Source of the DNA: Butyrivibrio proteoclasticus
GTDB taxonomy: Bacteria > Bacillota > Clostridia > Lachnospirales > Lachnospiraceae
Assembly (NCBI RefSeq): GCF_900115735.1
Contig: NZ_FOXO01000006.1
Span: 1-64,000, forward strand
Reading direction: 5' to 3'
DNA length: 64,000 nucleotides
Notes under the pieces: generated by a model
What the model saw: only the letters and a program-made list of their open reading frames with translations
Told to the model about the DNA's origin: nothing
Database searches by the model: none
Shown: positions 50,533 to 61,960 of the stretch, in pieces
Numbering within the stretch: the first letter of the stretch is position 1
Layout: each line of letters begins with the position of its first letter
Translations under genes and position numbers: made by a program

Positions 50533-52122
50533 ATGATTTCAACTTTTAAGAAAATAAAAGACTCAAAATATTTCTATATAGTAGTTTCCGCGGCCATGCT
50601 GCTTTTGGCGCTTATCATCAGATTGTATAAACTTAGCGATATTCCAAGGGGACTACATGTGGATGAGATAGGCATGGGGTATGATTCCTGGTGCATAGCT
50701 CATTTTGGTGTAGACAGATATCTTAACCGTTTTCCGATGTATCTAAGTAATTATGGAGGTGGACAGAGCGCATTATATTGTTATCTGACAGTTCCATTTA
50801 TTCTTGTAGGTGGCTTTACTCCGCTTATGTTAAGACTGCCTTCAATGATTTTTTCAATGCTTGCAGGAATCTTTGGATGGCGCCTTGTCCGCATAGTATC
50901 AGGTAAAAGAGCCAGTCTCATTTATCTGTTTATCTTCCTTGCAATACCATATTTTACCCAGGCAGGGCGAATAGCTCTTGACTGTAATCTGATGCTTGGG
51001 CTCAGCGTCATCATGCTAAACGTTTTGGAATATTGTCTTAGAGACGAGAACTATGGGAAAAAAATCTGCTTTGTTGTTCTTGGAACAGTGACAGGAATAA
51101 CCTTTTATTCATATGCTCTCAGCGATGTTGTACTTCCGCTGTTCTACCTCTTTTTGGTGATTTATCTCATTGCAGCAAGGAAAAAAGTCGCGATTAGTTC
51201 CATAATTTCTTTTGCGGTTCCGGTTATTATTTTTGCCATTCCGCAGGTACTTTTGCAGATTGTGAATATATACGGACTTCCGGCAATACATATCGGGCCT
51301 ATGACAATTCCTATTGTCTTAAATTACAGACTTGATGACATTGTCTTTGATCAGATTAAGCCAAATCTGCGCTGGACTTTTGACAGCCTTTTCAGGGCTG
51401 ATAATACTGATTTTGATTCATTTCCTCAGTTCGGAGCGCTTTATATGTTCTCCCTTCCTGTTATAGCGTTTGGTGGGCTTCTTACGCTGACAAGACTTGT
51501 AAAAAGTGTTCGCGAAAAGAAGATAAGATTTGAAAGTGTTATCCTTATCTATACTTTTTCAGTACTCCTTTTTGGATTGTTCATACAGGGTGTTACAACA
51601 TACAGGATAAACAGTGCATTCTTTGGCCTGGCATTCTTTATTGTAGCGACTATAGAATTTCTTTTTGCAAGAAACAGGCAGAAATTTGCGTCAACTGCCC
51701 TTGCTGTTTGTCTTATGGCGCTCTACCTGATAAAGGGTGTTCAGTTTGTTGATTTCTATTTTAATAAATATGCAGATACTGTTTATCCACAGAGACTTTT
51801 TGCAGAAGACCCTACTGATGTGTATAACTTCCTTGATAGCCAACCGGAAAGTGTGAAATCAAGGCTTACTTACGTGGGTGGTGCTAATGAAGCGTATATT
51901 TATTATCTTTGGGCAAAAGAAATTTCGCCATACGAGTACGATCACAACAAATATGGCAACAATGGAGATGGATTAAAATACAGTTTCTGGGCTCCTGAGC
52001 CATATGATACAGCTTGTAATTATGTGATGTACCTTCCTGAGGATAGTGAGAGAGAGTCACTAATTGAACTTGATTTTAAAGAGTATGATTTTGGACCATA
52101 TAAAGTTTATTTGCATGAATAA
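50533..52122 (+). CDS. Multi-span GT-C (PMT/ArnT-like) glycosyltransferase
   Basis: 529 residues, about ten to eleven membrane spans. The first extracellular loop holds DIPRGLHVDEIGMGYDSW, whose acidic pair is the usual catalytic motif of lipid-phosphate-sugar-dependent GT-C enzymes (GT39/GT83-like). A C-terminal soluble part follows (SRLTYVGGANEAYIYYLWAK). It would transfer a sugar from a polyprenyl-phosphate donor to protein or glycan on the outer face. The start at 50533 has GGGGGAA upstream; a longer frame from 50452 passes through the terminator. Acceptor unknown; glycosylation of surface proteins is a guess. Confidence 0.82.
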   Translation: MISTFKKIKDSKYFYIVVSAAMLLLALIIRLYKLSDIPRGLHVDEIGMGYDSWCIAHFGVDRYLNRFPMYLSNYGGGQSALYCYLTVPFILVGGFTPLMLRLPSMIFSMLAGIFGWRLVRIVSGKRASLIYLFIFLAIPYFTQAGRIALDCNLMLGLSVIMLNVLEYCLRDENYGKKICFVVLGTVTGITFYSYALSDVVLPLFYLFLVIYLIAARKKVAISSIISFAVPVIIFAIPQVLLQIVNIYGLPAIHIGPMTIPIVLNYRLDDIVFDQIKPNLRWTFDSLFRADNTDFDSFPQFGALYMFSLPVIAFGGLLTLTRLVKSVREKKIRFESVILIYTFSVLLFGLFIQGVTTYRINSAFFGLAFFIVATIEFLFARNRQKFASTALAVCLMALYLIKGVQFVDFYFNKYADTVYPQRLFAEDPTDVYNFLDSQPESVKSRLTYVGGANEAYIYYLWAKEISPYEYDHNKYGNNGDGLKYSFWAPEPYDTACNYVMYLPEDSERESLIELDFKEYDFGPYKVYLHE

Positions 52123-52134
52123 AGATTCAATTCT

Positions 52135-52160
52135 AAATGCGGCGTAAAGCCGCATTTTTT
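52135..52160 (+). terminator. Intrinsic terminator of the glycosyltransferase gene
   Basis: AAATGCGGC / GCCGCATTT with loop GTAAA and a T-run, 12 bp after the stop. Confidence 0.9.
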
Positions 52161-52259
52161 CTAGGCTTTTATTTAATAATAAAAATAGATTCAATTTATA
52201 TTTCGTTAATTATTGCTTTGTATACTATTATTGTGACATTTTCAGATAAGGAGGCAGAT

Positions 52260-54290
52260 ATGTCAGGTAATAGTAAGAAAGCAAAAAGACAAGGAAAAAG
52301 TATTAGTGCTCAGCTTTTGCTTGTGATGTTACCTATGGTGATGGCAGCCATTGCATTTGTTACAGTATTTATTGCAATACAGGCAAAAGGGGTAATTGAG
52401 CAGCAGGCTACAAATGGACTTGCTCAGGAAGCAAGAGCTAATGCTGCTGAGATTAGCGGGACAATTGAGAGCATCAAAGTTTATTTTGATGGAATTGCAG
52501 ACAGCGTGCAGAATAACACTTTTGAAAATGATCAGGAGCTAATTGATGCCTATCAGTACACGAAGTCACAGTTTTCTGAGACATACACAGGTTTCTATAT
52601 TGGACTTTCCAATAAAGATTATATTGATATATCCGGATGGGTTCCCGATGCAGGATACGACCCTACAACAAGACCATGGTATACATATGGTAGTGCTAAC
52701 AGCACAATGACATTGAATCCACCTTCAGTTGACCTTAGTACAGGTGAGATGGTAGCGGCCATATCAAGAAAGATTACTCTGAAAGATGGAAGATCCGGCG
52801 TAATTTCATCTGATGTGTTCCTTAACGATGTTTCAAGTGAGACAAGTGCGTTTAAGCCTCTTGGAACAGGTTCAACAATGATGTTTTCAGGAACTACAAT
52901 GATCGCATCTCCTGCAGAAGACCAGATAGGAAAAGATGTATCTGAGTATCCAAATGATTCTTTTATACAGGAAGTTGCGCAGATTGTATCTGCAGGTGGA
53001 ACTAGTGAAATAAAGACAATTCATGGAACAGACGGCACAGATTACTACGTTGCATTCAATAACGTAACAGGAACAACCTGGTATCTTGTATCCTTTACTA
53101 AAGTATCTGATGTTTTGGCATCTCTTTATAGATTTATAGCAATAACAGTTTTTATAGCCCTGATAATGATAATAGCTATTGGTGTTGTAATGTACATTAT
53201 CATCAATAAGATGATAACAAAGCCGGTAAGCAGCCTTACAGACAACATTACAAGAATCGCAAATGGAGACTTTACTGTTGATATCCAAAAAGGCGGAGAA
53301 AACGAAAATGAAATTGGCGTAATGAACAACAACATGTTCAACTATGTCAACCAAATGCGAGATACTTTGTCGGAACTTAAAAATGTTACGGATAAGTTGG
53401 CTTCAGAAGCAACTAACTCCAAGAATGCATCCAGCGACTTAAATGAGCAGGCAGATGAACAGAGTAAGGCAATGCAGCAGATTCAGGGTGCTATGGACGA
53501 TATGGCGGACGCTGTTACAGAGCTTGCTAATCAGGCAACAACACTTGCGCAGGAAGTAAGTAACCTTACTGACAAGAGCCATCAGACTCAGGATACAATG
53601 GATAGCTTGGTAACAAAGGCAAAAGAAGGACAGCGAGATATGGAAGCTGTCCAGACAGGAATGACAAATATCTCATCTTCTATGGAAGATATGAACAGAG
53701 TTGTTGGAGATGTAGGAGAATCTGCTAATAAGATCAACTCTATCATAGAAATGATAACTTCAATCGCTGAGCAGACTAACCTCCTTTCACTTAATGCTTC
53801 TATCGAGGCAGCCAGAGCCGGTGAAGCAGGAAAAGGCTTCGCAGTTGTTGCAACAGAGATTGGACAGCTTGCCAATAACAGTGCTGAGTCAACTACTCAG
53901 ATTGCAGAGATCATTAAAGATATCACATCACAGATTCAGGATCTGTCAGATAAGTCCAAGACAAATATGGAAGAAATCAGCTCCAACATGGAGGCTGTTA
54001 CAACAGCAGGGTCTACATTTGAAGAAATCTTCAGAAGTCTTGACGAAGCAAGCGACATTGTTGGCGATATGATTGCCAAAGTTGGTAATGTTGATGAGAT
54101 TGCAACTTCTATGGCAGCAATTTCAGAAGAGCAGTCAGCAAGTACTCAGGAAGTCAGCGCTACAGCTACTACACTTGCTACAAGTGCTGAGCAGGTAGCT
54201 GTTAACTCAAAGGGTGTTGATAGTAGTGCTGCTGCGGTATCTGACTCATCAGATGCAATTGAAGGGCTCATCAACCAGTTTAAAATTTAA
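52260..54290 (+). CDS. Methyl-accepting chemotaxis protein with dCache sensor
   Basis: 676 residues. A first membrane span (about 20-45) precedes an extracellular dCache_1 domain with the ligand-pocket signature [20 protein letters not shown], a second span (about 290-315), HAMP ([20 protein letters not shown]), and a long cytoplasmic signalling coil with the hairpin tip [20 protein letters not shown]. The dCache motif resembles those that bind amino acids or similar small ligands. The start at 52260 has AAGGAGG (52248-52254). It is a single gene with terminators on both sides; with the flagellin gene it indicates chemotactic motility. Confidence 0.93.
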   Translation: MSGNSKKAKRQGKSISAQLLLVMLPMVMAAIAFVTVFIAIQAKGVIEQQATNGLAQEARANAAEISGTIESIKVYFDGIADSVQNNTFENDQELIDAYQYTKSQFSETYTGFYIGLSNKDYIDISGWVPDAGYDPTTRPWYTYGSANSTMTLNPPSVDLSTGEMVAAISRKITLKDGRSGVISSDVFLNDVSSETSAFKPLGTGSTMMFSGTTMIASPAEDQIGKDVSEYPNDSFIQEVAQIVSAGGTSEIKTIHGTDGTDYYVAFNNVTGTTWYLVSFTKVSDVLASLYRFIAITVFIALIMIIAIGVVMYIIINKMITKPVSSLTDNITRIANGDFTVDIQKGGENENEIGVMNNNMFNYVNQMRDTLSELKNVTDKLASEATNSKNASSDLNEQADEQSKAMQQIQGAMDDMADAVTELANQATTLAQEVSNLTDKSHQTQDTMDSLVTKAKEGQRDMEAVQTGMTNISSSMEDMNRVVGDVGESANKINSIIEMITSIAEQTNLLSLNASIEAARAGEAGKGFAVVATEIGQLANNSAESTTQIAEIIKDITSQIQDLSDKSKTNMEEISSNMEAVTTAGSTFEEIFRSLDEASDIVGDMIAKVGNVDEIATSMAAISEEQSASTQEVSATATTLATSAEQVAVNSKGVDSSAAAVSDSSDAIEGLINQFKI

Positions 54291-54333
54291 AGAACAATAA
54301 CCGAAATTTTGATAAAATATTTATAAATATTGT

Positions 54334-54382
54334 AGCCGGAGCCGCTAAATTCATAGAATTTACGCGGTATCCGGCTTATTTT
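54334..54382 (+). terminator. Intrinsic terminator of the chemoreceptor gene
   Basis: AGCCGGA / TCCGGCT outer stem, inner TAAATTC / GAATTTA, followed by TATTTTT. Confidence 0.85.
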
Positions 54383-54421
54383 TGATAATAATATAATATA
54401 TAGTTAAATTGCCTAACAAGG

Positions 54422-54450
54422 TTGAGAAAAAAAGGCAAAAAGTGTATTAT
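54422..54450 (+). promoter_or_regulatory. Promoter of the ATP synthase operon
   Basis: TTGAGA (54422-54427), exact 17-bp spacer, TATTAT (54445-54450): 5 of 6 matches in each box. It lies 74 bp before the first gene of the operon. Confidence 0.65.
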
Positions 54451-54524
54451 TAACTTGTTATACCATTTGTTTCACTAACAATATACGGTTTTACGATAAA
54501 AGCGGGAAGGGGTATCAGCCGGAT

Positions 54525-54803
54525 ATGCAGGCAAAGCGAATGTCAGAAATATTAAGTCAATTTGCTATGGTTGGGCAACTAGGTCTATCGCTCCTTATGC
54601 CACTTCTTATGTGCCTTTTTGTCTGTTATCTTTTATGCACCAGACTTTCAGTCGGTGCCTGGGTTTATATACCGGGGTTCATTTTGGGCCTGGGGGGGTC
54701 TATGACAACTGCTTATAAGGTTTATCTGGCAGTAATTCACAGAGAAGAGAAAAAGAAAAAAGAAAAAAACAGCACAGAAGTCTTTTTTAATAAGCACTTC
54801 TGA
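54525..54803 (+). CDS. AtpZ-like small membrane protein of the ATP synthase operon
   Basis: 92 residues with two membrane spans (about 13-36 and 44-68) and a Lys/Glu-rich tail. The GQLGLSLLMPLLMCLFVCYL and YIPGFILGLGGSMTTAYKVY segments fit the AtpZ/AtpQ group encoded at the head of F-type operons in Gram-positive anaerobes. Proposed roles are ion uptake or rotor assembly, unproven for this protein. The ribosome site is weak (AAGGGG about 12 nt upstream), so the ATG at 54540 is an alternative. Confidence 0.65.
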   Translation: MQAKRMSEILSQFAMVGQLGLSLLMPLLMCLFVCYLLCTRLSVGAWVYIPGFILGLGGSMTTAYKVYLAVIHREEKKKKEKNSTEVFFNKHF

Positions 54804-54833
54804 GGCTTTTATTGACAGGAGATTTAGGAAAGT

Positions 54834-55244
54834 ATGAAATTACAGGATGCTGTTAAGAAAGAAACGGGGATAATTGCAGCAGGAACAGCAGTTGGGGTTC
54901 TTGTGGTATATGTTGTGTTTTATGTTTTGCACATGGTTGTTCCAAGTTGGGCACCATTTGATATAAAGGTCATTTTAGGAGGAATAGGAGGCTATATTGT
55001 AGCTGTCGGAAATTTTTTCTGGATGGCAGTATCTGTGCAAAAAGTTGCATCTATAGAGGATGAAGAGAGAGCAAGAAGGACTATGAGCGTAAGCTATAGA
55101 TATAGGACTATGCTCCAGTTCCTGTGGGTGATACTTGCTATTGTCTTGCCGGTATTTAACCTGGCTTCAGGAATTGCACCGCTTTTCGTCCCGAGCATTA
55201 TAATCAAATTACGCGGGATCTTGTCTGCGGGGAAAGGAGGTTGA
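54834..55244 (+). CDS. atpI: ATP synthase subunit I-like protein
   Basis: 136 residues with four membrane spans, as in AtpI/UncI proteins that help assemble the c ring. Visible segments are TGIIAAGTAVGVLVVYVVFY, DIKVILGGIGGYIVAVGNFF and the YRYRTMLQFLWVILAIVLPV helix. Identification rests on size, topology and position between the AtpZ-like gene and atpB, 10 bp before the latter. Sequence similarity to known AtpI is weak. Confidence 0.65.
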   Translation: MKLQDAVKKETGIIAAGTAVGVLVVYVVFYVLHMVVPSWAPFDIKVILGGIGGYIVAVGNFFWMAVSVQKVASIEDEERARRTMSVSYRYRTMLQFLWVILAIVLPVFNLASGIAPLFVPSIIIKLRGILSAGKGG

Positions 55245-55254
55245 AGGCGAAGAT

Positions 55255-56025
55255 ATGAGTAATGATTTCTCAGTCGTTGGACCGAAGATATACTATACAA
55301 TCCACACAGGAATTCCGATTCTTGGTGACTTCAATATTACAGAGACGCTAATCGTCAGCTGGCTTGTAATGATAATTATCACAGGGTTGTGTATCTTCCT
55401 CACAAGAGACCTACGCATTGAGAATATTTCCAAACGACAGGCATTTGCAGAAATGCTTGTGGAAATGGGCAATAATTTTGTCCGTAACAATACTGGAGGC
55501 AATAAGTTTGATAAATTGATACCATTTGTGTCAGCTCTTTTTGCCACAAGTGTGATATCAAATCTTATCAGCCTTGTGGGACTTCGTAGTCCTACAGCAG
55601 ACTTATCGACAGAAGCCGGTTGGGCAGTAGTTGTCTTCATCATGATAACAGCTACTAAGATCAAGACCAATGGAGTTGGCGGATACTTAAAGGGATTCAC
55701 AACGCCTATAGCAGTAATGACACCATTCAATATTCTGTCAGAGCTTGCTACACCGGTTAGTATGGCTTGCCGTCATTTTGGAAATATTCTTTCGGGCGTA
55801 GTAATCGACGGACTTATCTATTGGGCTTTGGGACTTGCGTCCGCAGCACTTTTCGGACTCATTCCCGGAGTGGTTGGAAAATTCTTATCCAATATTCCAA
55901 TTCTTAGCGTAGGTATTCCGGCAATTACAGGCGTATATTTTGACTGGTTCTCAGGATGTATGCAGGCATTCATTTTCTGTATGCTGACCGTAATGTATAT
56001 CGCCAATGCGGCAGAAGAAGGCTAA
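55255..56025 (+). CDS. atpB: ATP synthase F0 subunit a
   Basis: 256 residues, about five to six membrane spans. The essential arginine lies in VSMACRHFGNILSGVVID, corresponding to the Arg facing the c ring in subunit a. The N-terminal part LGDFNITETLIVSWLVMIII matches the family start. AAAGGAGG lies upstream of the ATG. It forms the ion path with the c ring. First core subunit in the order a-c-b-delta-alpha-gamma-beta-epsilon. Confidence 0.95.
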   Translation: MSNDFSVVGPKIYYTIHTGIPILGDFNITETLIVSWLVMIIITGLCIFLTRDLRIENISKRQAFAEMLVEMGNNFVRNNTGGNKFDKLIPFVSALFATSVISNLISLVGLRSPTADLSTEAGWAVVVFIMITATKIKTNGVGGYLKGFTTPIAVMTPFNILSELATPVSMACRHFGNILSGVVIDGLIYWALGLASAALFGLIPGVVGKFLSNIPILSVGIPAITGVYFDWFSGCMQAFIFCMLTVMYIANAAEEG

Positions 56026-56082
56026 GCATAAATTAAAAACTAAATATTGAAAAATTATTTAAATCAAAAAACCATATTTTAG

Positions 56083-56376
<294 letters not shown>

Positions 56377-56406
56377 TCTCTAATTTTTTAAAAGGAGAAT
56401 ATATAT

Positions 56407-56937
56407 ATGCAATTACAGGCTCTAATGATGCTTTCTGCGGAGAACACGCAGGAGCTGGTTACATTGGTTCCCTGGACATTTATCGCAACGATAATCAACT
56501 TGTTCATTCAGATGTTCCTGATAAAGAAGTTTCTTTTCAAGCCTATCAATGAGATTCTTGAAAAGAGAAAAAATCTTGCTGATAAGACAATCAGGGAAGC
56601 TAGAGAGGCCAAGGAAGAAGCCGATTCTCTTAAAGATCAATACGAAGATAGCCTGACCAGTGCTCATGCTGAGGCTGCGAAGATTGTATCTGACGCGCAG
56701 AAAGAGGCGCAGAACAAAGCTGATGCCCTTGTAAAAGAGGCACAGGAAGAGGCAGCAGGCATCAAAGCCAGGGCGGCTGCTGATATTGAGCAGGAAAGGA
56801 AAAAGGCGGTCAACGAGGCCAAAGACGAGATTGGCTCACTTGCAATGGATATTGCAGGCAAAGTTGTTGAAAAAGAAATCAATGAAGCCGATCATAAGAA
56901 ACTTATTGATGAGTTCATCAATCAAGTTGGAGCATAA
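56407..56937 (+). CDS. atpF: ATP synthase F0 subunit b
   Basis: 176 residues: one N-terminal membrane helix (about 17-38, VPWTFIATIINLFIQMFLIK) followed by a long charged coiled coil rich in Ala, Glu and Lys (EILEKRKNLADKTIREAREA onward). It is the peripheral stalk joining F0 to F1 through the delta subunit. AAAAGGAG precedes the ATG. A 248-bp gap filled by two copies of a 119-bp repeat separates it from atpH. Confidence 0.95.
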   Translation: MQLQALMMLSAENTQELVTLVPWTFIATIINLFIQMFLIKKFLFKPINEILEKRKNLADKTIREAREAKEEADSLKDQYEDSLTSAHAEAAKIVSDAQKEAQNKADALVKEAQEEAAGIKARAAADIEQERKKAVNEAKDEIGSLAMDIAGKVVEKEINEADHKKLIDEFINQVGA

Positions 56938-56951
56938 ATTAAGAGACAAAA

Positions 56952-57184
56952 AACAGTCCGAAAGCATTTACTGCTGAGGACGTAAGAAAGTGAGTCGAGT
57001 GTGAGCATGCCCTTGCCGAAGGCAAATTTGTTGGCATGCGAATCAGAGTTTCGACGAAGGAAAAAATAGAAACAGTCCGAAGCATTTACTGCTGAGGACG
57101 TAAGAAAGTGAAACAAGGGTGAGCATGCCCTTGCCGAAGGCAACTTAAATGGCATGCGAATCAGAGTTTCGACGAAGGAGAAAC
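56952..57184 (+). repeat. Two direct copies of a 119-bp structured repeat between atpF and atpH
   Basis: Copies start at 56952 and 57071. Each begins with hairpin GTCC-GA-(A)AGCA-TTTAC-TGCT-GA-GGAC (internal GA/GA tandem mismatch), then GCATGCC / GGCATGC enclosing CTTGCC-GAA-GGCAA, then a shared end GCGAATCAGAGTTTCGACGA. The copies differ mainly in loops. The second copy ends in AAGGAG, which is the ribosome site for atpH; the first has AAGGAAAA instead. No coding frame. Confidence 0.85.
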
Positions 57185-57185
57185 T

Positions 57186-57725
57186 ATGAGTAAAGCTGGA
57201 GATCTTTATGGGCAGAGCCTATATGATCTGGCAGCGGAATCAAACCTATCGGATGAAATATTGGGCGAAATGGAGGTAATTAACGGAATCTTCAAAGAGA
57301 ATCCGGATTATGTAACACTCCTCTCGGAACCCTCAGTCCCAAAGAAGGAAAGACTTCAGTTGGTTGACCAGGCACTTGGTGATGGTTGCCAGGAGTACCT
57401 TTTAAACTTCATCAAGATTCTCATTGAGAAGGGAATTTTAAGAGAGTTTTCTGCATGTCAAAAGAGATACAGAAGATGCTACAACGAGGAACACGGCATT
57501 GCTGATGCCCTTGTTACTACGGCAGTAGCCTTAGATGATTCTCAGCTTTCACTTCTCAGGGCAAAACTTGAGAATATAAGCGGCAAGAAAGTATTGCTAC
57601 GACAGAAGGTTGATGGCAGCGTTCTTGGTGGCGTGAGAGTAGATCTTGAGGGACAGCTCTTTGACGGAACAGTAAAGGGCAGGTTATCCGAGCTTCGCAG
57701 AAGAGTCGACGAGACAGTAATTTGA
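57186..57725 (+). CDS. atpH: ATP synthase F1 subunit delta
   Basis: 179 residues. OSCP/delta family: N-terminal helical domain (GDLYGQSLYDLAAESNLSDE) and C-terminal part with VDGSVLGGVRVDLEGQLFDG, matching the conserved end of the family. It joins the top of the alpha/beta hexamer to subunit b. Its ribosome site (AAGGAG, 5 nt before the ATG) is supplied by the end of the second upstream repeat copy. Confidence 0.93.
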   Translation: MSKAGDLYGQSLYDLAAESNLSDEILGEMEVINGIFKENPDYVTLLSEPSVPKKERLQLVDQALGDGCQEYLLNFIKILIEKGILREFSACQKRYRRCYNEEHGIADALVTTAVALDDSQLSLLRAKLENISGKKVLLRQKVDGSVLGGVRVDLEGQLFDGTVKGRLSELRRRVDETVI

Positions 57726-57884
57726 TAACACAAATGTCGCAGTAATAAATGCGAGTGTGCTTGCACAATGAGCATTGAGTACTTGCGACATGCAAATACA
57801 TGAGGAAGTAGTGCAATAGCACGGATTCCGAATGTATGAAGAATTGCGAAAGTTGCATGCAACGGAGCAATTCGGGGTGTTATC
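57724..57884 (+). repeat. Structured GA/GA hairpin element between atpH and atpA
   Basis: The element is closed by GATAACAC (57724-57731) / GTGTTATC (57877-57884). Inside are an ATGTCGCA / TGCGACAT stem (57734-57741 with 57784-57791) enclosing AATGC-GA-GTGTGC / GCACA-AT-GA-GCATT (57748-57776), then ATACAT-GA-GGAA / TTCC-GA-ATGTAT (57796-57837), then GAATTGC-GA / GA-GCAATTC with an inner GTTGC / GCAAC (57841-57873). It matches the plan of 31680-31771 with different stem sequences, so pairing is conserved over sequence. Confidence 0.8.
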
Positions 57885-57911
57885 AAAAAATAAAAATGGT
57901 CGGAGGAAAAT

Positions 57912-59432
57912 ATGGAACTAAAACCAGAAAAAATATCCGAGGTCATTCGAAGCCAGATAAAGAATTATCAGAATGCAATTATTCAGAACGAGACTGGTAC
58001 AGTTCTTACAGTTGGTGATGGTATCGCACGTGTAAGCGGACTTTTGAACTGTATGTCAGGTGAGCTTTTGGAGTTTGAGAATGGTACATTCGGAATGGCT
58101 CAGAACCTCGAGGAAACAGTAGTATCTGCGGTTTTGTTCGGCGAGGATGTAGGAATCAGCGAAGGACAGACCGTTAAGCGTACAGGAAGAGTCGTATCTG
58201 TTCCTGTAGGAGAAAAAATGATTGGACGTGTTGTTAACGCCATTGGTCAGCCAATCGACGGAGCAGGCCCAATCGAAACAACAGAATTCAGACCAGTTGA
58301 ATCACCAGCTCCTGGTATCATTGCCAGACAGCCGGTTAAGGAGCCTCTTCAGACTGGTATTAAGGCTATCGATTCAATGATCCCTATCGGTAGAGGTCAG
58401 CGTGAGCTTATCATTGGCGATAGACAGACAGGTAAGACAACAATTGCCATCGATACAATCCTTAACCAGAAGGGCAAGGATGTTATCTGTATTTATGTTG
58501 CTATCGGACAGAAACGTTCAACAGTAACAGCTCTTGTTGAAGACCTTAAAAAGGGCGGAGCTATGGACTACACAATCGTTGTAGCAGCTACAGCTTCAGA
58601 ACCAAGCCCACTGCAGTACATTTCACCATACACAGGCTGTGCTATGGGTGAGTACTTCATGTATAAAGGAAAACACGTGCTTTGTATCTACGACGACTTG
58701 TCCAAGCATGCCGTAGCTTACCGTGCACTCTCCTTGCTGATCAGAAGACCACCGGGACGTGAAGCTTATCCTGGAGACGTTTTCTATCTGCATTCAAGAC
58801 TTCTTGAAAGAGCTGCCAAACTCTCAGAAGAAAATGGAGGAGGCTCACTTACAGCCCTTCCTATCATCGAGACACAGGCAGGTGATGTATCAGCGTACAT
58901 TCCTACAAATGTTATCTCCATCACAGATGGACAGATATTCCTTGAGACAGAGCTTTTCCACTCAGGAATCATGCCAGCGGTTAACCCTGGTATTTCAGTA
59001 TCCCGAGTTGGTGGTAATGCTCAGATCAAGGCTATGAAGAAGGTTGCCGGTACACTTAAACTTGTATATTCACAGTACCGTGAACTTCAGAGTTTCGCTC
59101 AGTTCGGTTCAGATCTGGATGAGGATACCAAGGCACGTCTTGCTCAAGGTGAACGTATTGTTGAAGTTCTTAAGCAGGACAAGAATCAGCCTGTTCCTGT
59201 AGAAAAGCAGGTAGCTATTCTTTATGCTGTTGTCAACAATATCCTTATCAAGGTTGCTGCTTCTGATGTTGCAGAGTATGAAGCCGGACTTTATGAATTC
59301 CTTGATAGCAATCCTACCGGAATCGCAGCTATGCGTGAGATCCGTGAGACTGGAAAGCTTGAGGCTGAAACAGAAGCTAAGCTTAAAGAGACACTGAACG
59401 CTTATACTGAAAACTTTTTAAAGAGAAAATAA
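57912..59432 (+). CDS. atpA: ATP synthase F1 subunit alpha
   Basis: 506 residues. Non-catalytic nucleotide-binding subunit: N-terminal beta barrel ([20 protein letters not shown]), P-loop [34 protein letters not shown], and the conserved arginine finger region [25 protein letters not shown] lies 6-7 nt before the ATG. Length and motifs are normal for the family. Confidence 0.97.
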   Translation: MELKPEKISEVIRSQIKNYQNAIIQNETGTVLTVGDGIARVSGLLNCMSGELLEFENGTFGMAQNLEETVVSAVLFGEDVGISEGQTVKRTGRVVSVPVGEKMIGRVVNAIGQPIDGAGPIETTEFRPVESPAPGIIARQPVKEPLQTGIKAIDSMIPIGRGQRELIIGDRQTGKTTIAIDTILNQKGKDVICIYVAIGQKRSTVTALVEDLKKGGAMDYTIVVAATASEPSPLQYISPYTGCAMGEYFMYKGKHVLCIYDDLSKHAVAYRALSLLIRRPPGREAYPGDVFYLHSRLLERAAKLSEENGGGSLTALPIIETQAGDVSAYIPTNVISITDGQIFLETELFHSGIMPAVNPGISVSRVGGNAQIKAMKKVAGTLKLVYSQYRELQSFAQFGSDLDEDTKARLAQGERIVEVLKQDKNQPVPVEKQVAILYAVVNNILIKVAASDVAEYEAGLYEFLDSNPTGIAAMREIRETGKLEAETEAKLKETLNAYTENFLKRK

Positions 59433-59448
59433 TCAGGAGGAAAACTAA

Positions 59449-60306
59449 ATGGCTGGATCAATGAAAGCTGTTAAACTCCGAATAAAAAGCGTCCAGAGCA
59501 CAATGCAGATAACGAAGGCTATGCAGCTGGTAGCAGCTTCAAAACTTCGTAAAGCTAAAGAGAAAGCTGATAATTCAAAGCCTTATCTTGAGACAATGCT
59601 TGCAACACTTACAGATATAGCCAACGGAAACAATGATTTCCGTTCAATCTACACCAAGAGTGGAAATGATAGATGGCTGTATGTTGTAATTGCCGGAGAC
59701 AGAGGTCTTGCAGGCGGCTACAACTCCAACCTGTTTAAATTTGTTGAAGCTGAGATCAAGGATAAGAACAATGTAACAGTTCTCCCTATCGGTAAAAAAT
59801 CTGTGGAGTTCTTTAAGCATAGAAATGTGCCTATCCTCACAGAGGAATACGCCGAAGTTGCCAAGGTAAACATTTCAGACTGTTTCCAGGTAGCCAAGCT
59901 TATCTGCGGATCGTATGGCGGTGACGGTTTCGGACATGTCTTCCTGTGCTACACGAATTTCGTGTCCATGCTTTCTCAGGTGCCTACCTCATCATCACTT
60001 CTTCCGCTTTCAGATCTTAAATCTGAAAATGTGGAAAGCGATGGTAAAGCCAAAGACCTGATATTGTATGAGCCTGACAGTGAGACAGTGTTTAATGAGA
60101 TTGTTCCAGAGTATCTTGCTGGAATTCTGTATTCAAGTATTAACATTTCTTATGCATCAGAGCTTGCCGCTCGTAGAACAGCTATGGAGGCAGCTACAGA
60201 CAATGCAGAAGAGATGATCGATAGCTTGAGCCTCTACTATAACAGAGCCCGTCAGGCAAGCATTACTCAGGAAATTACTGAGATTGTTGCTGGAGCGGAA
60301 AGCTGA
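59449..60306 (+). CDS. atpG: ATP synthase F1 subunit gamma
   Basis: 285 residues. The N-terminal helix MKAVKLRIKSVQSTMQITKA and the C-terminal helix AARRTAMEAATDNAEEMIDS form the rotating shaft; the central Rossmann-like domain contains IAGDRGLAGGYNSNLFK. It lies 16 bp after atpA with AGGAGG upstream. A 239-bp repeat-filled gap follows before atpD. Confidence 0.95.
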   Translation: MAGSMKAVKLRIKSVQSTMQITKAMQLVAASKLRKAKEKADNSKPYLETMLATLTDIANGNNDFRSIYTKSGNDRWLYVVIAGDRGLAGGYNSNLFKFVEAEIKDKNNVTVLPIGKKSVEFFKHRNVPILTEEYAEVAKVNISDCFQVAKLICGSYGGDGFGHVFLCYTNFVSMLSQVPTSSSLLPLSDLKSENVESDGKAKDLILYEPDSETVFNEIVPEYLAGILYSSINISYASELAARRTAMEAATDNAEEMIDSLSLYYNRARQASITQEITEIVAGAES

Positions 60307-60499
60307 ACACTTAGCGAGATGATAATCGAGCTTAGTGTGAAGCTTGTTCTGGCGAGTGCGAAGCACGAGAGCAGAACATCCGATTTATATCTAGCGAGGT
60401 ATTTTCGAGCTTGGTGTACTAGCTTGTTCTGTCGAAGCTGCTCTGCAGCTGAGAGCAGAACTTCCTCTGACTAGTAACAGTACCGCGAGAGCAGAACTT
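60307..60499 (+). repeat. GA/GA hairpin cluster between atpG and atpD
   Basis: Four hairpins and one truncated copy, each with the internal GA/GA tandem mismatch: 60308-60337 (CACTTAGC / GCTTAGTG, as at 31641), 60345-60378 (TGTTCT / AGAACA with inner GTGC / GCAC), 60389-60415 (ATCTAGC / GCTTGGT) and 60426-60461 (GTTCTG / CAGAAC with inner AGCTGC / GCAGCT). GCGAGAGCAGAACTTCC near 60484-60500 is the 3' half of another copy. They fill the gap; no coding frame fits. Confidence 0.8.
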
Positions 60500-60518
60500 C
60501 CGCAGATTCTGGAATTAA

Positions 60519-61943
<1,425 letters not shown>

Positions 61944-61960
61944 TAGCAAAGGAGTAACCT

